DNA from: Bacteroidales bacterium
Lineage (GTDB): Bacteria > Bacteroidota > Bacteroidia > Bacteroidales > Porphyromonadaceae
Assembly: GCA_004555765.1 (NCBI GenBank)
Contig: SFHG01000053.1
Location: 1 to 11,083 of the forward strand
Direction: 5' to 3'
DNA length: 11,083 nt
Shown piece by piece: positions 1 through 6,994 of the stretch (position 1 is the stretch's first letter; every line of letters begins with the position of its first letter). The notes beneath the pieces are model-generated. The model was not told the DNA's origin, did no database searches, and saw only the letters and a program-made list of their open reading frames with translations. The translations under genes and the position numbers were made by a program.

Positions 1-1
1 A

Positions 2-1774
2 AACAACACCGACCCCGGGCAGATTGAGCATTTCAAAGAGATTGAAGAGACTCAGTCCGATATCTCGAGACTCCTTTCGCGCCTAAACGGCATTAAGAGC
101 AATTACCCGCTTGCCAAAGGTCAAAGCCCCGACGAGATACCTCACCCGGCCGTAAAGGAGGGCGAGACCTGGAGCTACGATGCTTACGTCGCGGCTTTTG
201 ACCGGATCGACAGGCAGATCAAAGAGCATCAAAAAGAGCTCGACAGACTGCACACTCAGCAGCGCGACCTTGAGACGTGGGGCGACTTTGACCCCACCCT
301 CATCGAGAAATTGAAAGAGTCCGGACATTTCCTCCACTTTTGGACGGTGATGAAGACCCAGTATAATCCGGACTGGGAAGAGCTCTATGATGCCCAAATC
401 ATAGACGAAGCAGGGCGGTCGGTCTATTTTGTGACCGTGGACGCTACGGACGCGGTTCCGGACTTGGAGTTCGCCGAGCCCATCAGCCTGCCCAAAGGTG
501 TAAGCCTCTCTTCGCTTAAGGTTAAGGAGGAGACCTTAAAGAAGGATATTCTGAGCTTGAGAGACAGCCAAGCGTATCTCGCTTTTCACGCCGAAGCCCT
601 TAAGGCGAAGCGGGTCGAGCTGGAGAATACGTACCGTATGGACAACGCTCTCCTCCAGGGCGTGCGTCTCTACGACAATAAGCTCGTCGTCCTTGAGGGC
701 TGGGTACCGGATCCGAAAGCACCGGCAATGGAAGCCGCTCTCTCCGCAGATAACGTAGTCTTTGAGGAGATGGCTTTCAATCCCAAAGAAGAGGATGTCC
801 CTGTAGTGCTGAAAAACAACCGTTTCGTACGGGTTTTTGAGCCGCTCGTAAAGATGTTTTCCCTCCCGAATTACAACGAATTCGACCCCACGGCTTTCAT
901 CGCGCCGTTCTTCATGCTCTTCTTCGGAATGTGCTTCGGCGACTCGGGTTACGGTCTCCTGTACCTCCTTCTCGCTACGTACATCAAGACCAAGGTCGGT
1001 GCCTCGTGGAAGCCCTTCGTTGAGCTCTTCCAGTGGCTCAGCTTGGCAGGGCTTGTGATTGGATTTTTCTCCGGGTCTTTCTTTGGCATCGCACTCGTGG
1101 AAGTACCTTTCTTGCAGAAGATCAAAGGGTTCTTTATCTCTCAGAATAATATGATGATCATCGCTTTGGCACTTGGATTCGTCCATATCCTCTTTGCGAA
1201 ATTCGTCAGTGCGTTTAAGGTAAAGAAGCAGGAGGGTCTGACTCATTCGCTCCATGAGTTTGCTTGGCCGCTCCTTATCGTATTCCTCGCTGTACTATTC
1301 GGTCTACCGTTCCTCAACATCGCTATTCCCAAACCCGTGGAGTACGTGCTGTGGGGTCTCGTCGCAGTATGCATCGCACTCGCCTTCCTCCTGAATATGC
1401 CCGGCAAAAACATCTTCGCCAATATCGGAAACGGCCTGTGGACGACCTATGGTGTGGCTTCCGGTCTTCTCGGCGATACGCTCTCCTACATCCGTCTTTT
1501 TGCCATAGGCTTGACGGGGTCGATCCTCGGGAGCGTCTTTAATACGCTTGCAGCCACTGTGACGGAAGGGATGCCTTGGTACGGTGCCATTCCGCTTGGG
1601 GCAGTCATCCTCATCCTCGGACACGGGATAAACATCGGATTGACTACCATTTCGGCGCTCGTACACCCCATTCGTCTGATCTATGTGGAGTACTTCAACA
1701 ACTCCAACTACGAAGGCGGCGGCAAACCCTACGAGCCTCTTAAAAACGTCACGCTTGGTGACACAGCCAATTAA
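2..1774 (+). CDS. ntpI: V-type ATP synthase subunit I (a-subunit), 5' partial
   Basis: This is the stator/ion-channel subunit of a membrane V-type ATPase; it forms the half-channels that pass Na+ or H+ to the proteolipid ring. The frame is open from base 2, so the first residues lie outside the window; a TTG at 311 is not the true start. About 590 residues are visible, near full length for the family. The first ~290 residues are soluble, with an early charged helical stretch; the rest holds about eight hydrophobic segments. Family marks are GDSGYG early in the membrane part (codons ~940), the segment LSYIRLFAIG with its conserved arginine at codon 1493, and HPIRLIYVEYF with a second conserved arginine at codon 1673. 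The gene for the proteolipid K follows after 57 bases, as in Bacteroidetes V-ATPase operons, where the other subunits would lie upstream. Function is very secure; the N-terminus is simply missing. Confidence 0.97.
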   Translation, partial: NNTDPGQIEHFKEIEETQSDISRLLSRLNGIKSNYPLAKGQSPDEIPHPAVKEGETWSYDAYVAAFDRIDRQIKEHQKELDRLHTQQRDLETWGDFDPTLIEKLKESGHFLHFWTVMKTQYNPDWEELYDAQIIDEAGRSVYFVTVDATDAVPDLEFAEPISLPKGVSLSSLKVKEETLKKDILSLRDSQAYLAFHAEALKAKRVELENTYRMDNALLQGVRLYDNKLVVLEGWVPDPKAPAMEAALSADNVVFEEMAFNPKEEDVPVVLKNNRFVRVFEPLVKMFSLPNYNEFDPTAFIAPFFMLFFGMCFGDSGYGLLYLLLATYIKTKVGASWKPFVELFQWLSLAGLVIGFFSGSFFGIALVEVPFLQKIKGFFISQNNMMIIALALGFVHILFAKFVSAFKVKKQEGLTHSLHEFAWPLLIVFLAVLFGLPFLNIAIPKPVEYVLWGLVAVCIALAFLLNMPGKNIFANIGNGLWTTYGVASGLLGDTLSYIRLFAIGLTGSILGSVFNTLAATVTEGMPWYGAIPLGAVILILGHGINIGLTTISALVHPIRLIYVEYFNNSNYEGGGKPYEPLKNVTLGDTAN

Positions 1775-1831
1775 CTCCTTCTACTGAACAAACCAATTAA
1801 TTCATACAAATAAGCGATTTTATTCAAACTT

Positions 1832-2281
1832 ATGGACGTAAACATGATAATGGCCTACACAGGCGTTGCGTTGATGGTCGGACTTGCCGGTCTGGGCAGC
1901 TGCATCGGTCTCTCCTACTGCGGTAAAGCAGCCATCGGAGGGATGAAAAAAGACCCATCCAAGATGGGTCAATTCATCGGTCTCTCCGCCCTTCCCTCTT
2001 CTCAGGGGCTTTATGGTTTTGTGGGCTGGTTCTTCTCCCGCTCGCTCATTACTCCCGAGATGTCTACTCAGGTGGCTGTGGCTATTCTCCTCTGCGGTCT
2101 TCTTCTCGGTGCCGTAGGTCTCGGCTCAGCCATCAAACAGGGACAAATCCTCGCAAACGGTATCGCAGCCACTGCTGACGGTCACAATGTCTTTGCCATC
2201 TCCATGGTCGAAGCGGTCTTCCCCGAGCTTTACGCAATCCTTGCGCTCCTCGTGTCGCTCCTTACCTTTATGACCTTCTGA
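1832..2281 (+). CDS. ntpK: V-type ATP synthase subunit K (proteolipid c-ring)
   Basis: Membrane proteolipid of 149 residues that forms the rotating ring of the V-type ATPase. Four transmembrane helices are apparent, arranged as two hairpins (about residues 5-27, 50-71, 80-105 and 122-148), the fused double-hairpin form seen in Enterococcus hirae NtpK. The ion-binding carboxylate is E132 in FPELYAIL. L54, S57, Q58 and Q103 sit exactly seven positions below the E. hirae Na+ ligands L61, T64, Q65 and Q110 (E132 likewise matches E139), so a sodium-binding site is plausible; that transfer of numbering is from memory of the E. hirae structure. It lies 57 bases after subunit I on the same strand and is the last gene of the operon, followed by a strong terminator. 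The ATG at 1832 gives the expected short cytoplasmic/periplasmic lead before helix 1. Confidence 0.97.
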   Translation: MDVNMIMAYTGVALMVGLAGLGSCIGLSYCGKAAIGGMKKDPSKMGQFIGLSALPSSQGLYGFVGWFFSRSLITPEMSTQVAVAILLCGLLLGAVGLGSAIKQGQILANGIAATADGHNVFAISMVEAVFPELYAILALLVSLLTFMTF

Positions 2282-2318
2282 TCGTACATTATTGAGGCAT
2301 AAATACTACCGGGAAATT

Positions 2319-2358
2319 AGGTACGTACCGACGACGTTGTCTCGGTACGTACCTTTTT
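2319..2358 (+). terminator. Rho-independent terminator of the V-ATPase operon
   Basis: A perfect 13-bp inverted repeat (AGGTACGTACCGA at 2319-2331, its complement at 2342-2354) encloses a 10-base loop and runs into TTTTT followed by C and more T's. It begins 38 bases after the subunit K stop. Each arm itself contains the 10-bp palindrome GGTACGTACC, so alternative foldings are possible. Confidence 0.92.
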
Positions 2359-2524
2359 CTCTTTTGTGCCCGTACCATTTCTTCTTCACGGTCTGTATCT
2401 TTCGACGCAAGACATCTGCATCGCATCTCAATAGCCGTTGCTTTTGTATCTCCGGCTTTGAGTGCATTTGTGGGCAAGTGGACACCAAATTAATTGGGGT
2501 TATTACCCAAAACGTTTTATTTTT

Positions 2525-3346
2525 ATGGAAAGCCTTTCGATTTCAGATCACGGTAATGAACTTCAGAGAGAATACGGGGATTTGCTGAAAACCCTCTCTA
2601 TGCTCATAACGCAAAGGGATGTGATGATTAACGATGAAGAGCCTTTTTTGACCGCCCTCTATCTCCGAGAAATAGGAGGGTTGCAGTATGAGGCTTTGGT
2701 ACTCAAAATGGACGTCAAAGCACTTCTGTTAAAGCAGTCACTTCTTCAGAAGTATATCAATGAGGATAGGACACCGGACTTGGAAGCCGTAAGTCGTCAG
2801 GTAGAAGATTTCTTTATCGAAGCCGAAAAAGTCATCCATACACAAAAAGAGTACCTTAATTTTTGGGAAAAGTACCTTCAGAACGTACACTTTTTGTCAG
2901 AAGAGGAGACGAAAGAACTGCGCCACCTTTACCAAACGTTGGTCAAAGTGTTGCACCCAGATCTTAATCCCAATCAGACAGACGAAGAGAAGGCACTTCT
3001 CCTTGAGGTCATTAAAGCCTACAAGACTTCAGACCTGGACAAACTAAGAGCCATCTATCTTGAGATGAATCCCGATACACTTCTCGGAAATGGGATAGCA
3101 GGATTAAGAATGGAACTCGAAAAAGAAATCAAACGGCTCCAAGGAAAAGTCGAGGAACTGAATGCCCAAATCGACAAGCTCAACGGAATGTTCCCCTTCA
3201 TACACCGGGATCATCTCAAAGACGAGGTATGGATAGAAGAGGAAAAAAGAAAAAACAGGGCTGCCATCGATGAACTTAAAAAGGAAAAAGAGAGGCTGAC
3301 CGAAATTGTCTCTCTGATGGAGGAATACGAATCGCAGGGCTTATGA
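2525..3346 (+). CDS. J-domain-like (HPD) coiled-coil protein
   Basis: A 273-residue soluble protein without signal peptide or membrane segment. The N-terminal third (about 10-115) is helical and charged. Residues 131-180 resemble helices II-IV of a J domain: a basic helix (LYQTLVKV), HPD at 144-146 in the form LHPDLNP, an acidic loop, then a helix ending in IKAYKTSDLDKLRAIY. HPD is the Hsp70-stimulating motif of DnaJ proteins, but the usual helix I is not obvious, so this is a divergent J-like domain. Residues ~193-270 are heptad-rich and probably coiled coil. The ATG at 2525 is chosen over an upstream GTG at 2462, which would add 21 residues of low plausibility. The stop overlaps the next start (ATGA at 3343), so the HIRAN gene is translationally coupled. 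No close -33/-7 promoter match is seen in the 158 bases after the preceding terminator. The DNA is more A-rich than the flanking genes. Cellular role unknown. Confidence 0.85.
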   Translation: MESLSISDHGNELQREYGDLLKTLSMLITQRDVMINDEEPFLTALYLREIGGLQYEALVLKMDVKALLLKQSLLQKYINEDRTPDLEAVSRQVEDFFIEAEKVIHTQKEYLNFWEKYLQNVHFLSEEETKELRHLYQTLVKVLHPDLNPNQTDEEKALLLEVIKAYKTSDLDKLRAIYLEMNPDTLLGNGIAGLRMELEKEIKRLQGKVEELNAQIDKLNGMFPFIHRDHLKDEVWIEEEKRKNRAAIDELKKEKERLTEIVSLMEEYESQGL

Positions 3347-3732
3347 GCAGAAACTTAACCACACTGGACAGCAAGCTTCTTGCCATTCTCGGTACCGGAG
3401 GACTCAATAGCATAGGACTTCCGAAGCGGGAGATATTTCTCCTCGACATCGTCGTAGCCGGAACCTCTTTCTGTAAAGAAATCAATGATATAGCGCAGAC
3501 TTTGGGAAAAGACACCCTACTCCGAATGGTGCGCAAGCCCAAGAATGAATATGACCAATACGCCATAGCCCTCTTTTGGGACAAAATCCAAGTCGGCTGG
3601 GTTCCGCAGGAGCTTAACCTAATTATCTCCCGCCTGATGGACGCGGGGAAGGAGTTTTATGCCAAAGTGACCTCCAAAAAGCTTATCAACAATTGGTGGT
3701 GCATCGGTGCCCAAATATATATGGTCGAGTAG
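3343..3732 (+). CDS. stand-alone HIRAN domain protein
   Basis: A 129-residue protein made almost wholly of a HIRAN domain (about residues 32-127). Recognisable marks are the opening strand LDIVVAGTSFC, the central RKPKNEYDQYAIALFWD, corresponding to the R-P-NP-D--AI core of the family, then IQVGWVPQELN and a closing strand after LMDAGKEFYAKV. HIRAN domains bind 3' ends of single-stranded DNA in eukaryotic HLTF and occur alone or fused to nucleases and helicases in bacteria; here no enzymatic domain is attached. It starts inside the stop of the J-like gene (ATGA overlap), so the two are made together. After the stop there are 115 bases before the convergent clpC, containing a shared terminator region. 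A DNA-end-sensing or recruiting role is inference from the family only. Confidence 0.88.
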   Translation: MSRNLTTLDSKLLAILGTGGLNSIGLPKREIFLLDIVVAGTSFCKEINDIAQTLGKDTLLRMVRKPKNEYDQYAIALFWDKIQVGWVPQELNLIISRLMDAGKEFYAKVTSKKLINNWWCIGAQIYMVE

Positions 3733-3779
3733 CATCTCTTCCAATAGTGCAAGCTATTAAAGTGTCTCACTACGGGATT

Positions 3780-3820
3780 AAACACCAAAAGGGCTGACTC
3801 CCATGATGGGAATCAGCCCT
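3780..3820 (-). terminator. terminator of clpC, possibly bidirectional
   Basis: Arms at 3790-3803 and 3807-3820 pair over 14 positions around a 3-base loop. The single non-Watson-Crick position is a G-U pair when read as minus-strand RNA and an A-C clash on the plus strand. Leaving the hairpin leftwards, the minus strand reads TTTTGGTGTTT, a fair U-tract. This fits termination of clpC, 28 bases after its stop. It lies between two convergent genes, so weaker stopping of HIRAN transcription (the plus strand reads GAAGCTATTTTT) is possible. Confidence 0.8.
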
Positions 3821-3847
3821 GAAGCTATTTTTAAGCCAAGAAGAGGG

Positions 3848-6040
3848 TCAAATGAGCGCGGGCTCCGGCTGAAGGATTTTCAGGGTTTGGTCATTGCCCG
3901 AAGTCTCTTCGTCGATGTCGAGGGTGTAACTTCCGCCCTCTTCCGCCCGACCATCAATAATAGCCTGGGTAAGCACTTCTTCCACATACTTGGCGACGGC
4001 GCGTTTGAGCGGGCGTGCGCCCATCGTGGGAGAGTAACCTTTATCCGCCACAAATTCTTTAGCTCTTTCGGTCAAGGTCAGGCGAATGCTCAATTTGTCC
4101 AGGCGCTCTTGGAGGTCCCGAAGCTCGAGCTCTACGATGTCTCTGATGGCTTCCTTCGTGAGTGCGTTGAAGGTCAAAATATGGTCGATACGATTGAGGA
4201 ACTCGGGGGTGAAAGATTTCCTCAGAGACTTGGTGATGACGGCCTCGCTCATCTTCCCTAAGTCCTCCTTGCCACCACGGAAACCAATCCCGGTACCAAA
4301 CTCATTGAGTTGCTTTGTCCCTACGTTGCTCGTCATAATGATAATGGTGTTTTTGAAATTCACCTTACCGCCTGCGGCATCCGTAAGTACCCCGTCATCA
4401 AGGAGCTGTAGGAGAAGATTATGTACGTCAGGGTGCGCCTTTTCGATCTCGTCAAAGAGGATGACGGAGTACGGACGGCGTTTTACTTTCACCGTAAGCT
4501 CTCCACCTTGGTCGTAGCCGACGTACCCTGGAGGCGCACCGATGAGGCGCGATACGGTGTGACGCTCCATAAATTCGCTCATATCCACTCTGATCATCGC
4601 ATCCTCCGAACCAAAGAGTTCGCGCGCCAGTTGCTTGGAGAGGTGCGTTTTACCCACCCCGGAGGAGCCGAGGAACATAAACGTACCAATAGGCTTGCTG
4701 CTGTCCCTAAGTCCGATCTTATTCCTCTGAATAGCGCTCGCGACAGCGTCCACGACGTGATCCTGCCCCACGACGCGGGCTTTCAGACGATCAGCCAGAC
4801 CACGAAGGGAAGCAAGGTCGTCTTTTGTAAACGAAGCCACGGGAATACCGCTCGCAAGACTCACCACCTTCTCTACTTCCGGCACACCTACGATAATCGG
4901 ATTTTCGCTATTATCGCCTTTTTCCAACGCATCCTTATAGTCCTCAAGATCCTTCTGTAACTGCTTTTCGAGGTCACGATAGCGGGATGCGCTCTCGTAG
5001 TCACCGTCTTTTACCGCTTGGAGCTTCTTGTCGTGGGCATCGGATATCTTCGCCTCAAACGGGGTAAAGTCCACCGCCTCTTGATTCATCAAATGAGCGT
5101 AAGCACCCGCTTCGTCCATCGCGTCAATGGCCTTGTCTGGGAAAAAACGGTCGGTGACGTACTGCGCCGTGAGCTTGACAGCAGCCTTGAGCGCATCATC
5201 GGTATAAAAGACGTGGTGATGCGCTTCGTAGCGGGGCTGGAGCTTCTTTAGGATGTCGAAAGTCTCCCTTTCCTCAGGTGCCGATACGACGACCTTCTGG
5301 AAACGCCTGTCCATCGCACCGTCTTTTTCGATTGTTTTGCGGTATTCTTCGAGCGTCGTAGCCCCGATTACTTTAATCTCGCCTCGCGAGAGGGCGGGCT
5401 TCAGGATGTTGGCGGCATCAAGCCCGCCTTGGCTGTTTCCCCCGCCCATCAGAGTGTGTATCTCGTCGATGTAGAGGATGATGTCGGGATTATTTTTAAG
5501 CTCTTCGAGCATCGTCTTCATACGCTCCTCGAACTGCCCCCTGTACATGGAGCCGGCCACGATGGAAGCCAAGTCCACGCTGACGATGCGTTTGTCGAGT
5601 AGGAAGATGGGTACGTCTCGAGACGCTATCTTCTGTGCAAGTGCTTCCACGATCGCAGTCTTACCGGTACCGGGCTCTCCAAGCAGGAGGGGATTATTTT
5701 TACGCTTGCGCGCCAAGATTTGGGCGATCCGTAGGAGCTCGTTTTCACGACCGAAGACGGGATCCAATTTGTCTTCCTTCGCCAAATTCGTCAGCCATAC
5801 GCCGTATTTGTCGAGCGTAGGGGTATCCGAGTCTTTTCCTTGCGCCCCTTTTTTGCCCTTGGCGCTCTTTCCGAAGAGCGGATCGTTCCGGCGCTCTCCG
5901 GACGAAGAATGGTCACTTCCGGAACCTCCGGAGTCACTCTCGCCATTTTCTCGAGGAGTGTCTTCTTCAGGCGGAATGCCGACCGCCATCAGAGGAAGCG
6001 CTTCTTCAAAGCTTTTATTTTGGTCTATTTCGTAAGACAT
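3848..6040 (-). CDS. clpC: ClpC-type AAA+ unfoldase lacking the N-terminal Clp_N domain
   Basis: Hexameric ATP-driven unfoldase that feeds substrates to ClpP. The 730 residues begin with ~75 residues of acidic, Ser/Gly-rich low-complexity sequence, then two AAA+ modules. D1: Walker A GEPGTGKT 121-128, Walker B ILYIDE 188-193, pore segment MYRGQF near 165-170. A short middle domain follows, with a UVR-like helix pair (about 345-372). D2: Walker A GSSGVGKT 458-465, pore loop GYVGYDQGGEL near 505-515, Walker B VILFDE 526-531, IGF loop 585-587 (ClpP docking), arginine finger in FLNRID (R617), sensor-2 GAR 674-676. The short middle domain and IGF loop separate it from ClpB. Family members usually have ~840 residues, with two Clp_N repeats before the Ser-rich linker; here only the linker remains. 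The ATG at 6040 is the only good start, and the 144 bases upstream cannot encode a Clp_N domain. It lies downstream of the kinase-like gene on the same strand. Confidence 0.95.
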   Translation of the reverse strand: MSYEIDQNKSFEEALPLMAVGIPPEEDTPRENGESDSGGSGSDHSSSGERRNDPLFGKSAKGKKGAQGKDSDTPTLDKYGVWLTNLAKEDKLDPVFGRENELLRIAQILARKRKNNPLLLGEPGTGKTAIVEALAQKIASRDVPIFLLDKRIVSVDLASIVAGSMYRGQFEERMKTMLEELKNNPDIILYIDEIHTLMGGGNSQGGLDAANILKPALSRGEIKVIGATTLEEYRKTIEKDGAMDRRFQKVVVSAPEERETFDILKKLQPRYEAHHHVFYTDDALKAAVKLTAQYVTDRFFPDKAIDAMDEAGAYAHLMNQEAVDFTPFEAKISDAHDKKLQAVKDGDYESASRYRDLEKQLQKDLEDYKDALEKGDNSENPIIVGVPEVEKVVSLASGIPVASFTKDDLASLRGLADRLKARVVGQDHVVDAVASAIQRNKIGLRDSSKPIGTFMFLGSSGVGKTHLSKQLARELFGSEDAMIRVDMSEFMERHTVSRLIGAPPGYVGYDQGGELTVKVKRRPYSVILFDEIEKAHPDVHNLLLQLLDDGVLTDAAGGKVNFKNTIIIMTSNVGTKQLNEFGTGIGFRGGKEDLGKMSEAVITKSLRKSFTPEFLNRIDHILTFNALTKEAIRDIVELELRDLQERLDKLSIRLTLTERAKEFVADKGYSPTMGARPLKRAVAKYVEEVLTQAIIDGRAEEGGSYTLDIDEETSGNDQTLKILQPEPALI

Positions 6041-6184
6041 TGTCTGTTCCTTTCTCTTTTTGAGGTAAACGGTAAAGAATGAGCTAAGCGACTAAGCCTA
6101 TCTCATCCTTTGGTATGGGTAGGTCTTAAGCCCTTAAATCAACCTTGACTTGTGAGACCTACTGTGCTTTTCGACCGCACCGCC

Positions 6185-6856
6185 CTACTCCTTCGCGGGA
6201 GCTTCCACGGGGAAACCTTTCCGTTTCAGTAAGTCTGCTATGAGACTGATTGCATAATCTGTGCCAAGCTCTGAGAGCTTAAAGGAGAGATCGTAGTTTT
6301 CACATCGACCCCATCTTCCGCCTGTGTAGAAATTGTAGTACTGACGGCGCTGGCGGTCTACTTTGATCATATACTCTTCGGCTTCTTCTTCGGTCTTCAC
6401 ATCCTCGATACGCTCGATGATGCGCTCAAGGCGCAGGGACTTATTCTCCGTCACAAATATAGAGAGAAGGTGTGGGTGATCCCTAAGGATAAAGTCACTG
6501 CAACGACCTACCAAAATGAGAGACCCCTTCTTCGCCAACTCTTTAATCGTGTCGGAGACGATATTGAATAGATTCTCGTTCGAGAGGTAGTTGTCGTTGT
6601 AGAGGAAAACCGATCCCGGCATAGATACTCCGCCGGTATTGAAGACGATGGGGACGGAGAAGTCGTTGCTTTCGTCGATTCTTTGGAGCAAATCCTCTCT
6701 GATATTGGAATCTTCCGCGGCTTTTGCGAGTATCTTCTCGTCGTAAACGGGCAAACCGAGGCGACGACCGAGCTCACACGCAAATTTTCCTCCGCCACTG
6801 CCGAAAGAGCGGCCTATGGTGATGACGAAAGTATTGGGATTGTATGTATCGTTCAT
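6185..6856 (-). CDS. cytidylate kinase-like family protein
   Basis: A 223-residue cytosolic P-loop protein of the cytidylate-kinase-like family (the Cytidylate_kin2 type, distinct from housekeeping Cmk). The N-terminal strand is followed by GRSFGSGGGK at 15-24, the typical family P-loop, then the helix ELGRRLGLPVYDEKIL. A second conserved element is LILVGRCSDFIL at 113-124. The lid-like segment DRQRRQYYNFYTGGRWG at 167-183 and the following ENYDL are also characteristic. Family members are annotated as nucleotide kinases, but the true substrate of this branch is not established, so the reaction should be treated as unproven. The gene has its own promoter in the mirrored divergent region at 6910-6947 (leader about 75 bases), and clpC follows after 144 bases with no convincing terminator, so co-transcription is possible. 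Confidence 0.9.
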   Translation of the reverse strand: MNDTYNPNTFVITIGRSFGSGGGKFACELGRRLGLPVYDEKILAKAAEDSNIREDLLQRIDESNDFSVPIVFNTGGVSMPGSVFLYNDNYLSNENLFNIVSDTIKELAKKGSLILVGRCSDFILRDHPHLLSIFVTENKSLRLERIIERIEDVKTEEEAEEYMIKVDRQRRQYYNFYTGGRWGRCENYDLSFKLSELGTDYAISLIADLLKRKGFPVEAPAKE

Positions 6857-6889
6857 GTCCTATGACCTATGCAAAAAAGTTTTCCGCGG

Positions 6890-6919
6890 TTGCGGACCAG
6901 GAAATTCTAATTACCTTTG
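6890..6919 (+). promoter_or_regulatory. -33/-7 promoter of the methionine sulfoxide reductase gene
   Basis: TTG at 6890-6892, a 19-base spacer, then TACCTTTG at 6912-6919 match the Bacteroidetes housekeeping promoter (TTG, TAnnTTTG). Transcription would start near 6926, giving a leader of about 70 bases before the ATG at 6995. The -7 box sits in the left arm of the inverted repeat at 6910-6947. Confidence 0.78.
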
Positions 6920-6947
6920 TCCCCGCCTTGTCTTAGACAAAGGTAAT
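6910..6947. repeat. 12-bp inverted repeat joining two divergent promoters
   Basis: ATTACCTTTGTC at 6910-6921 and its exact complement at 6936-6947 are separated by 14 bases. Each arm contains a complete TACCTTTG -7 box for one of the two divergent genes. The genes on both sides point away from it and there is no U-tract, so it is a promoter/operator structure and not a terminator. Confidence 0.85.
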
Positions 6948-6966
6948 GAAATTTTTCATCCCAAAA
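6938..6966 (-). promoter_or_regulatory. -7 promoter element of the cytidylate kinase-like gene
   Basis: On the minus strand TACCTTTG (plus coordinates 6945 to 6938) is a full TAnnTTTG match. The upstream TTTTG lies at 6966-6962, with a 16-base gap that is shorter than the usual 19, so the -33 part is weak. Start of transcription would be near 6931, facing the plus-strand promoter. Confidence 0.6.
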
Positions 6967-6994
6967 GTTTTCTCACCAATAAGTAAACACCAGT

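Noticed and set aside
536..1255. 239-codon minus-strand open frame inside subunit I
   Set aside because: It is wholly antisense to a well-conserved gene, with charged composition mirroring the membrane codons.
2289..2488. Short open frames on both strands between the V-ATPase genes and the J-like gene
   Set aside because: They overlap the terminator hairpin and each other, have biased basic or aromatic composition from repeat DNA, and resemble no family.
6119..6162. Inverted repeat GTAGGTCT/AGACCTAC between the kinase-like gene and clpC
   Set aside because: Arms are only 8 bp with a 28-base loop and no U-tract on the minus strand, so a terminator or attenuator is not supported.
6890..6947. 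The 12-bp inverted repeat at 6910-6947 as a terminator
   Set aside because: Both flanking genes diverge from it and neither side has a U-tract; both arms are -7 boxes instead.
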